Assembly: GCA_045612065.1 (NCBI GenBank)
Contig: JAZKYH010000029.1
Location: 1 to 41,336 of the forward strand
Source: UBA1189 sp045612065
Lineage (GTDB): Bacteria; Bacteroidota; Bacteroidia; Bacteroidales; Bacteroidaceae
Reading direction: 5' to 3'
Length of the DNA: 41,336 nucleotides
This document shows, one piece after another, positions 34,493-41,336 of the stretch. Under the pieces are notes generated by a model that was given only the letters and a program-made list of their open reading frames with translations, was not told where the DNA came from and did not search any database. Position numbers and translations under genes: made by a program. The number at the start of each line of letters is the position of its first letter. Position 1 is the first letter of the stretch.

Positions 34493-36844
34493 TCAGAATG
34501 GATACCCTACGCCGAGGTGGAAGCATAGTCCTTGGATGAAGTGGGGGATGTTGTAGTAGCCGCGCTTGTCGGTGGCGTAGGGGGCGTGTAGGGGGATGCC
34601 CACATCGCATCGCAGGAGCAGTACGCGGAGGTTGTAGCGTAGCCCCAAGCCCGTACCGAGGGCAATGTCTTGTCCGAAGGTCTTCCATTGGAGTCTTCCA
34701 CCGGGGCGGGAGTTGTCCTCGCGCAGTGTCCACACGTTGCCTGCATCGACAAAGGCTGCGCCGCTGAGTTGGCCTACGATGGGAAACCGCCACTCGATGT
34801 TGGCTCCTAACTTGAAGTCGCCCGTATGGTCGATATAGGCATATCGCTCTGTGGAGTGGTAGCTGCCAGGACCTATGCCGCGTAGGGGGAAGGCGCGGAG
34901 ATCGTTGGCACCACCCGCATGGAATTGCTCGCTGAAGGGAGATATGGTGCTGTTCCCGTAGGCATAGATGGCGCCGATGGTGATGCGTGTGGCGAGGGTG
35001 TGGCGCGGTGCGAGATGGTAGTAGCGGCAGGCTTCGGTGTGTGCCTTGAGGAATTGGGCGAAGGGGGTGCCCAAGAGCGATTTGTCTTTTTTGTTGAATG
35101 TATGTCCCGTAGCGGCGTAGAGGAGTGAGGTGAGGGCTCCTGCCGAGGTGAACGACAGGGCTATGCGCGAAGGGTGGGGGGGAGAGTAGGCTTCGTTGTC
35201 ATACGTAAAAGTGTAGGAGGTAGAGGGAACAAACTGATCACGGAAGGAGAAACCTATGGCTGGATTTGCAGTCATTATGGAATCAAATTGTTGTGTGGTG
35301 CTCTCTAATGTGTTAAAGGTGAGGGAAAATGGACTGAAACTATGGGTTGTTGCATCCGAGGTGGAAAAGGTATAGGTGAGGTTACCTCCAAAAGCGAGCA
35401 TGCGGAAGAAACCTCCACGGTGGAGCCAATCGGCATAGAGGCGGCCTATAGTGGATACGGGGCGCTCGTAGGAGTAGTCGTAGCCACCAGGGAAGAGTAA
35501 CTGGGGTACTGATATGGATACATCGGAACCGAGCTCAAAAGAATTGGCCACTGAGCTTTCACGATACGGGGTACGGCTGGTTTGCCACTCGTAAGAACCT
35601 TTCAGTCGTAGCTGTATAATTTCAGCCATACGCAGGAGGTTCTTTCGAGAGAGTGAGGCCACTATGCCGGGGCCTATCTGATTATTGCTCTTAGCCGTGA
35701 AATTAGCCTCGATTGAAAGTTCGTAGGGAGCTTCCAATTGAGCGTTGATATACACGTCAAGCGTGTCGGCGCGATAGGTGCTGTCACGAGGAACGTAGTT
35801 GATACTCACTCCACTCAATATGCCTAGGCGATTCAGGTCTCGTTGGGTCGTGTTTTGTGTTGTCGAAGAGTAGAGGCTGCCGTGGCTGTAAGTAATGCGT
35901 GAGGATAACAATGTCGGGCGTATGGGAGGATGTTTGCCTCGATAGAGATAACTGATGGAACCGCTTGTCAGTGTGTCTTGTGGCGTTGTGGATTTCGAAT
36001 GATGATAGTCGTTGAGTGTGAAGAAGGTGTGTCCTATATACCATGGTCGGGTGATGTAGGAGGGTAGGTCGGTAGGAGTGGTGATGAGTAGGTCGACTGT
36101 TCCTTTTACTCTGGTTGTATCAGCGAGAAGAAGAATCATATCTGGACGATAGAAGTAATAGCCTTGTTCTCGCAAGAGCATGAAGAGCCTATTGCGCTCA
36201 CCACTGAGAGTGGCGTAGCTCAGCTGCTCATTCTCGCGTAGCATACGTTGGCTCCAAGCTGAGTGGATGAGGCTGTCTATGGAAGAAGTGAATCCGTTAT
36301 ACTTTATCTCCCCATACTTCCATGGCTCTCCGAGGTGGAGAGCATAGCTAATCTTGGCTTTACGTCCATGGCGGAGGGTGTCTACTTGGTATGCTACATG
36401 GCTGTCAAAGTAACCATAGTTGCGCAGGGTGTTTTCGGCTACCTCGGTGCGCAAGGTTGGGTTGACGGTGGATATGTATATGGGTTGTGTGGCAAAGGTT
36501 CGAAACATCCACTGACGTAGCCGAGTACTATCGCCCACAAAGGCATTGTATGCCCATAGTCCCAAAGGGAAGGGAGTGCGGTAGCGCGAACTGCCGAATA
36601 GCGAGTTGTTTGGTGGCGATACGAAGGCCACTTTGGCTTCTCCAATAGCTTGATCGCGCAGTGGAGATGGGGTGCTATTGACTACGGTGACAGCTCGTGT
36701 ACCTGTGTAGAGCAATTCATCGGTAGGAAGATGGCTTACGGTGGAACAGGCGGATATCATTGTACCCACGAGTACGGTAATGAGAAGACTATGACGAAGA
36801 GAGAAATTCATAGTGTGACGAATAATCTCACCTTTAACTTTCAT
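34493..36844 (-). CDS. tamL: TamL: lipoprotein Omp85-family (TamA-like) outer-membrane barrel
   Basis: A 783-residue BamA/TamA-superfamily protein. The ATG at 36844 lies two bases after the tamB stop; an internal ATG at 36811 gives a more typical 22-residue lipoprotein signal. Either start leads to lipobox ISAC and a lipidated Cys, the mark that separates Bacteroidetes TamL from TamA. POTRA-like repeats occupy about 40-330 (NPTLRTEVAENTLRNYGYFD, YGEIKYNGFTSSIDSLI, LREQGYYFYRPDMI). The barrel follows, with the conserved loop-6 region GGANDLRAFPLRGIGPGSY, then FVDAGNVW and a final Phe. It should work with TamB in outer-membrane protein or lipid traffic. Confidence 0.92.
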   Translation of the reverse strand: MKVKGEIIRHTMNFSLRHSLLITVLVGTMISACSTVSHLPTDELLYTGTRAVTVVNSTPSPLRDQAIGEAKVAFVSPPNNSLFGSSRYRTPFPLGLWAYNAFVGDSTRLRQWMFRTFATQPIYISTVNPTLRTEVAENTLRNYGYFDSHVAYQVDTLRHGRKAKISYALHLGEPWKYGEIKYNGFTSSIDSLIHSAWSQRMLRENEQLSYATLSGERNRLFMLLREQGYYFYRPDMILLLADTTRVKGTVDLLITTPTDLPSYITRPWYIGHTFFTLNDYHHSKSTTPQDTLTSGSISYLYRGKHPPIRPTLLSSRITYSHGSLYSSTTQNTTQRDLNRLGILSGVSINYVPRDSTYRADTLDVYINAQLEAPYELSIEANFTAKSNNQIGPGIVASLSRKNLLRMAEIIQLRLKGSYEWQTSRTPYRESSVANSFELGSDVSISVPQLLFPGGYDYSYERPVSTIGRLYADWLHRGGFFRMLAFGGNLTYTFSTSDATTHSFSPFSLTFNTLESTTQQFDSIMTANPAIGFSFRDQFVPSTSYTFTYDNEAYSPPHPSRIALSFTSAGALTSLLYAATGHTFNKKDKSLLGTPFAQFLKAHTEACRYYHLAPRHTLATRITIGAIYAYGNSTISPFSEQFHAGGANDLRAFPLRGIGPGSYHSTERYAYIDHTGDFKLGANIEWRFPIVGQLSGAAFVDAGNVWTLREDNSRPGGRLQWKTFGQDIALGTGLGLRYNLRVLLLRCDVGIPLHAPYATDKRGYYNIPHFIQGLCFHLGVGYPF

Positions 36845-36846
36845 CC

Positions 36847-39800
36847 CTAAAAAAATCTTTTATAAGCATATCCTACGCCTGTTTCACGGATTTCTCCTTC
36901 GAGAATGCTCTCAAAATTCTTATCGTAGAAAAAGCGTAGGTATTGGTTGCCTATGGGGTTAATACGCCATTCGATACTAATGTTGTCGATGACGGCATTA
37001 TCCTCTATACGTTCATTGCTGGTGGTTACACTGCCTCCGATGATGATGCGTATACGGTTATCCCACAATCGTTTGGCAATGCTGAAGGAGTAGTCTGTAC
37101 GTGTGCTTATACCACTCACCCCGTCGGGTAGAGGCTCTATACCCACACTTACGTCGATTGTGCGGAAAGCGTCTCGTGAGATGTTGTCAATCTGTGACTG
37201 TAGTATGCTCATCAGTGCTGTATTCATCAGGTTTCCTGTACCTCCTTCACCGAGGTAGAGTCCTGTGGTAAGCAGAGCTACAGAGAGTTTCCCTCGTTCC
37301 TCGGGCGATAGGGTAGCTAAGGTGTTTTGCATTGAGGCATTTTCAGGGGCAGAGAGGGTAAATTGTATGTTCAATTTCTCCAAGGTGTCGGTGAATGATA
37401 CACCAGCTATGAATACAATAGACTGCGGACTACCATCGAGGGTTACCGATGCACGGATGCGCTCTTCGGCAGAGATGTCGAATTGTGGATTCTGTAAACT
37501 GCCCGACCAAGTAATAGTACTTCCTTGGCGAATGACCATGTTGCTTACATGCAAGAAAGGTACATTCATGCTCATGTTACCCGCTTCAATGGAGTATTTC
37601 CCAGCGAGGCGGAATCCCGAGACAGGGATGTATTGTAGGTTCAGTATACCTCCGCCCTGTAATGAAACCCGGTTCTGTTGGTTTGCGCCGAGCATGACTT
37701 CCAATTGTACCGTGGGGTCGATGGTGATGTTGAGGTTCATTGAAAGGCTGTTGGAGGATGAACGCCTCTTCGGAGGAACTATGGTGAGGGTATCGGTATT
37801 GAAGTTGACAAAAGTGACTACATTGTCCAATTGATTGCTCGCGGTGAGTATGGCATCCTTATAAATATAATGTACTGATGAACCGGAGAGCAATCTCAGG
37901 TCACCCGTAATAGATAGGGTATTGAACGGTCCGTCCAGTATGATGTTGCAACTTGTGATAGCTTTGCCATAGAGTTGGGTTGTGCGTGTTGCTTGGGGTT
38001 GTAGCAAATTGGTGCCCTGTGTGGTGAGGAGTAGGTGTGCTGTGGGAGGACCATCGAAGAGTGTAATCCTGCCATTGAGTAGCAGAGGCTGCTTGTCTGT
38101 GGTGTAGATGGATTGGGCAGTGAGGAGCAGTCTCCCTTGTTCGAAGGGAATTGAGAGAGAATCTATCGTGTATAGCCGTAAATTGTAGGTCGGTAAGGAG
38201 TATTGTACGTCTGTCAAGTGTATCAGGCCTGACAGATTGGAAATAGTGAAGTTTTCACCCCATACGAGGTGCGCATCAGTCTTGCCCTGGAGCATCATTT
38301 CTGAGTTTTTCCAAGTGAGTAGTCCGCTTTGTAAGTAGGCGTGTAGGGCGTTGTCGGTATAATGTGCCGTAAGGTCAATACTGTCGGTCTTGATGCCTGT
38401 CAGCGAAAGGTAGTTGCTCACGGGGTTGTCATTACCTGCTGTAAGTGTCGCTTGCAACTGTGTGAGGTGGTTCAGTGGGTTGGTCCCCCGTGCCCATTGC
38501 CATGGCAAACCTTCAGTGTGAGCATTGGCCTGCAGGGTGAGGTCACCTGAGTGGATGGCCAGTAATGCAGTATCGGGGGTGAGAGTGGCTTGCAGAGAGA
38601 GAGGACGTGGTTGTATATGTTGTGTAGAAGTGATTAGTGCAATGTCGGTGAGGTGGGTATGTAGGCTATATACCTCTCCCGAGTCGATACGTAGTGTGGT
38701 GCGGCATCGCAGGGTGGGGTATATGTCGGTGTTGGTGAGATGGAGTGCATGCATGTCGAGATGGTTGATTTGGAGGTGGCTGGTAGCCTCAATGGCCCCA
38801 ACGGCGTATTTGGCTGATGTTGCTATACTCCATCGCATTAGTGTATCGTAGCACGAGGCATAGGCGCGCAATCTCTTGTTTGTTACAGCTATTTGTGCTG
38901 AAACATTGGTGAAGGTGTGCTCGCCCCATTGGAGAGTTTGCAGTTGGAGTGCCCCGCGTAAGAAACTGCCCTCGTGCAGGTAGTCGGTGCTGTTCCCTGT
39001 GACATAGGCTTGCAAATTAGCTATGCCCAACTTTTCATTGGGTATAATCTGCCGTAGGTCGAGCGAGTCGGTCTGTAGATGCAGTTCGTAAGTGCGACTT
39101 GTAGAGGCATAGTTGGCTTCTATTGTTGCCGTTCCTCTACTAAGGGTGAGGAGGCATTGGGCGTGCAGGGTGTCGGGGCTATAGAGGATGTCTCCTCTGT
39201 ATGTTAGGTTCGACGGAATGTGTAGGGTGCTGTCTTCCATGATTGCGGTAAGGAAGTCAAGGTCGTAGCTTCTTGCTTCCAAGTGGCATTGTACTGCGCA
39301 GTTCCGAGGTGAGGCAATGTGTCGTACGATGCCGTTCACGTTGATGTCGAAAACGGTGGGCAGTGATATGTGAACTCGGTTCAACTGTAACTGCTCCATG
39401 GTACCTTGCAGGTCGATGGAGGCGCTGAACGTTTCGGAAGGGTAGAGGTAGGCGTACTTTTGGGGCGTATTGCCTAACCATCTTGCCAGAAATCGTGCAT
39501 CGTTATATCCAATATGAATTTCAGCGTCTCCATCTATGAACATATCTTTTGCTTTGTAATCCAGTGCGTGCAGATGCCCTTGGATGGTAGAGTTGTCGGT
39601 GTGCAGTGCAAATTTCGGGAGGCTGAGTTGTCCGTTCTTCCACGTGATATTCATGTATCCCTCTTGTAAATTAATGCCGTGGGATTCTTTGAATGCCAGA
39701 TGGGTGAGTTGCCCAGAAATGTAGGTCGGAGTATATCTCAGCGAGTCGGCACATGCAGTCAGCTCAGTCATTACCCAAGGCTCCGTGCCATTTGCTCTAA

Positions 39801-40470
39801 GGGTGACAGCTCCATCGGTCATCTTGATGCTTTGAAGTGATACTTGGAGTACCGTGTCTACGGCAATATCATGTAGTGCAATGCGGTCTGCCCAACTGCT
39901 AATCTCCATCTGGGTATTAGTATGGCTTGCCGCTATGTGTAAAAGTTGTATGTCGGCTATGGTCAGTGAAAGAGGAAGACGATTGAATCTCGTGACTCGG
40001 GGTTGAGGCGAAGCGCTACTATACAATACGGCATTACCTTCATCGAGGAGTACACGGCGGATGTGAGCTTTGCGCTCATTCAAGTTGTAGGAGATGTCGT
40101 CTGCCCTGAACCGTTCTGTCGAGATGTTATTCAACGTGTCGGTATGGATGGCTATATTCTTGGCACTTATATAATCGATTTTTATCACTCCTCGCATTAG
40201 AGGACGTAGACGTATGTTGGCATCGAGCCCCTCTGTGCTCAGCAATGTTCCTATGCGTAGGTCTCTCACCTCTATGCGCAGGGGAAATTGTAGGCTTACC
40301 TGCTCGACTTTTATCTCCATCCCCGTTTGTTTGGTCAGCCATGCTGTCGCCCATTGTGCGACTATGTTTTGTGTGAGGGGCGTATATAGTACAAACAGCA
40401 CTGCCGTAGGCATTAGCAATGCTGATATGAGGAGTATCTCCACCCACCGAACAAACCGTTTTGTATTCAT
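36847..40470 (-). CDS. tamB: TamB: translocation and assembly module inner-membrane protein (DUF490)
   Basis: A 1207-residue protein from the ATG at 40470; the longer frame to 40494 starts with TTG. One N-terminal membrane helix (VEILLISALLMPTAVLFVLY, about 9-28) anchors it. It is followed by an AsmA-like start (WLTKQTGMEIKVEQVSLQFP) and a very long periplasm-spanning beta-rich body of the kind that forms a hydrophobic groove. The C-terminal DUF490 module is clear: SVTLDGSPQSIVFIAGVSF, LLTTGLYLGEGGTGNLMN, RTDYSFSIAKRLWDNRIRII and the end GVGYAYKRFF, which binds the TamL side. TamB-type proteins bridge the two membranes and are linked to lipid transport. tamL follows after 2 nt, so the pair is one operon. 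Confidence 0.93.
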   Translation of the reverse strand: MNTKRFVRWVEILLISALLMPTAVLFVLYTPLTQNIVAQWATAWLTKQTGMEIKVEQVSLQFPLRIEVRDLRIGTLLSTEGLDANIRLRPLMRGVIKIDYISAKNIAIHTDTLNNISTERFRADDISYNLNERKAHIRRVLLDEGNAVLYSSASPQPRVTRFNRLPLSLTIADIQLLHIAASHTNTQMEISSWADRIALHDIAVDTVLQVSLQSIKMTDGAVTLRANGTEPWVMTELTACADSLRYTPTYISGQLTHLAFKESHGINLQEGYMNITWKNGQLSLPKFALHTDNSTIQGHLHALDYKAKDMFIDGDAEIHIGYNDARFLARWLGNTPQKYAYLYPSETFSASIDLQGTMEQLQLNRVHISLPTVFDINVNGIVRHIASPRNCAVQCHLEARSYDLDFLTAIMEDSTLHIPSNLTYRGDILYSPDTLHAQCLLTLSRGTATIEANYASTSRTYELHLQTDSLDLRQIIPNEKLGIANLQAYVTGNSTDYLHEGSFLRGALQLQTLQWGEHTFTNVSAQIAVTNKRLRAYASCYDTLMRWSIATSAKYAVGAIEATSHLQINHLDMHALHLTNTDIYPTLRCRTTLRIDSGEVYSLHTHLTDIALITSTQHIQPRPLSLQATLTPDTALLAIHSGDLTLQANAHTEGLPWQWARGTNPLNHLTQLQATLTAGNDNPVSNYLSLTGIKTDSIDLTAHYTDNALHAYLQSGLLTWKNSEMMLQGKTDAHLVWGENFTISNLSGLIHLTDVQYSLPTYNLRLYTIDSLSIPFEQGRLLLTAQSIYTTDKQPLLLNGRITLFDGPPTAHLLLTTQGTNLLQPQATRTTQLYGKAITSCNIILDGPFNTLSITGDLRLLSGSSVHYIYKDAILTASNQLDNVVTFVNFNTDTLTIVPPKRRSSSNSLSMNLNITIDPTVQLEVMLGANQQNRVSLQGGGILNLQYIPVSGFRLAGKYSIEAGNMSMNVPFLHVSNMVIRQGSTITWSGSLQNPQFDISAEERIRASVTLDGSPQSIVFIAGVSFTDTLEKLNIQFTLSAPENASMQNTLATLSPEERGKLSVALLTTGLYLGEGGTGNLMNTALMSILQSQIDNISRDAFRTIDVSVGIEPLPDGVSGISTRTDYSFSIAKRLWDNRIRIIIGGSVTTSNERIEDNAVIDNISIEWRINPIGNQYLRFFYDKNFESILEGEIRETGVGYAYKRFF

Positions 40471-40556
40471 GTAGCATATCTTAGGACACGACAACGTACA
40501 GAAACCTTAGATTGTTCGTGATAGCGTCTTCTCAAGGAGGAAAGATTCGTTTTTTT

Positions 40557-40636
40557 TTTTTCGAAGGTGCGTTAAAGAAAAATTGCAGGCTCGTCCGCAA
40601 TTTTTCAAAGGTGCGAAAAATATTTTTCAAAGGTTA
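40557..40636. repeat. Triplicated TTTTTC(A/G)AAGGT motif and hairpin in the tamB-side control region
   Basis: Copies lie at 40557-40571, 40601-40615 and 40623-40636, with starts 44 and 22 bp apart. A perfect 9-bp inverted repeat (AAAAATTGC 40578-40586, GCAATTTTT 40597-40605) overlaps the second copy. A run of 12 T lies at 40550-40561. On the minus strand each motif reads ACCTTTGAAAAA or a near match, resembling a -7 core for tamB, but no -33 partner fits. The rest of 40471-40814 shows only the promoter element at 40716. Confidence 0.55.
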
Positions 40637-40715
40637 CATAAAATGTACTCCCCAAATCATCTGTGTGGCAGACTTGGTGATGGGCGCGGTCGTATGGGAT
40701 ATTAGTGAAAAAGTT

Positions 40716-40723
40716 TACCTTTG
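40716..40723 (+). promoter_or_regulatory. -7 element for the final partial gene
   Basis: TACCTTTG at 40716-40723. No TTTG or TTG lies 19-21 nt upstream, so only half of the promoter is supported. Confidence 0.55.
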
Positions 40724-40814
40724 TTGCAACCTTTCGGCAAGTTGTCTTGTCTAATTGACGGTGACACCAAAGAATACGCACTAAATGAACAGACAAATTA
40801 AAACAACGAATGAT

Positions 40815-41336
40815 ATGAAAAAGTTTTTCAGAATGCTGCTACTTGCAGCAGTGGCATTGATGCCGGTGATGGGAATGGCGCAAGATAACGTCAGTGAATC
40901 ACAACAAGAGTGGGAACAACAGATGCGTGCACGACAATATTCAGACTCGGTGAATGCAGCAACCCAACAAGCATTATACGAGCATCAAGAGAACATGGCA
41001 GAAATGGAGAATATAAATAAACAGAATATCATACGCATTTTTAACGAAGATATCATTCTCCTATTCGTTCTTGCTGGTGTTACAATCACAATCGTGGCAC
41101 TATGCCTCCGCCACTCACGCAAGAAGGCAGAAGACCAGAAGGAACTTATCAACAAACTCATTGACAAAAATCTTCTGAATTCTACTGAGACGATTAGCAA
41201 AGAGACCATCGAGGCACTGATGAATCCGAATTCTAAGAAGAGCGAGAAGGAGCGATTTATTACCGATGCCACATTGCTGGGGCTTGGTATAGGATCTCTT
41301 TTGGGAGCTACAGCGCAACCCGGTGGTAATGAAGAA
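40815..41336 (+). CDS. Small membrane protein, DUF6249-like (3' partial)
   Basis: An open frame runs off the right edge without a stop; 174 codons are visible from the ATG at 40815. An in-frame ATG at 40785 would add ten residues, but MKKFFRMLLLAAVALMPVMG at 40815 is a clean signal peptide, with cleavage after GMA. After a Gln/Glu-rich polar stretch (to about 70) comes one membrane helix (IILLFVLAGVTITIVALCL, about 78-96). A Lys/Glu-rich cytoplasmic segment follows, then a Gly-rich hydrophobic patch (TLLGLGIGSLLGA). This layout resembles small Bacteroidetes proteins annotated DUF6249; I hold that family name loosely. Function is unknown. Confidence 0.72.
   Translation, partial: MKKFFRMLLLAAVALMPVMGMAQDNVSESQQEWEQQMRARQYSDSVNAATQQALYEHQENMAEMENINKQNIIRIFNEDIILLFVLAGVTITIVALCLRHSRKKAEDQKELINKLIDKNLLNSTETISKETIEALMNPNSKKSEKERFITDATLLGLGIGSLLGATAQPGGNEE

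Overview
This window comes from a Bacteroidales genome, most likely in or near Prevotellaceae. The evidence is SusC/SusD pairs, lipoprotein signals followed by acidic surface-export residues, a B12-dependent ribonucleotide reductase of the Bacteroidales type, a TamL/TamB pair, and repeated promoters of the Bacteroidetes form (TTTG or TTG, about 20 nt, then TAnnTTTG). The genus cannot be fixed from sequence alone. I saw no tRNA, rRNA, CRISPR array or transposase.

Region 1 (1-17440): the tail of an unrecognised gene, then one promoter and a seven-gene, 17-kb unit ending in a strong intrinsic terminator. The order is FAS1 lipoprotein, SusC, SusD, FAS1 lipoprotein, FAS1 lipoprotein, SusC, SusD. 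Gaps are 12-29 nt and the last pair overlaps by one base. There is no glycoside hydrolase, lyase, peptidase, sulfatase, or sigma/anti-sigma pair, so this is not a standard polysaccharide utilisation locus. It looks like two TonB-type outer-membrane uptake complexes dressed with fasciclin-domain surface proteins. It is the most interesting system here.

Region 2 (17441-29869) is mostly housekeeping: a cell-wall amidase with a SPOR-like tail, an MCE/MlaD-type lipid-transport protein, twin hairpin terminators, dnaA, nrdJ, folB, a minus-strand pair (small membrane protein and FtsB/DivIC-type division protein), dnaX, engB (converging on and overlapping dnaX), and a COG2509-like flavoprotein that carries what looks like an in-frame repeat insertion.

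Region 3 (29870-34492): a fused NfnA/NfnB-type iron-sulfur flavoprotein whose interdomain linker holds an 18-bp tandem repeat, then a leucine-rich-repeat secreted protein. Both intergenic stretches around the LRR gene are packed with short palindromic and tandem repeats, including one shared 25-bp block, and look like a landing zone for non-autonomous repeats.

Region 4 (34493-41336): tamB and tamL on the minus strand with a 2-nt gap, a repeat-rich divergent control region, and the start of a small membrane protein cut by the window end.
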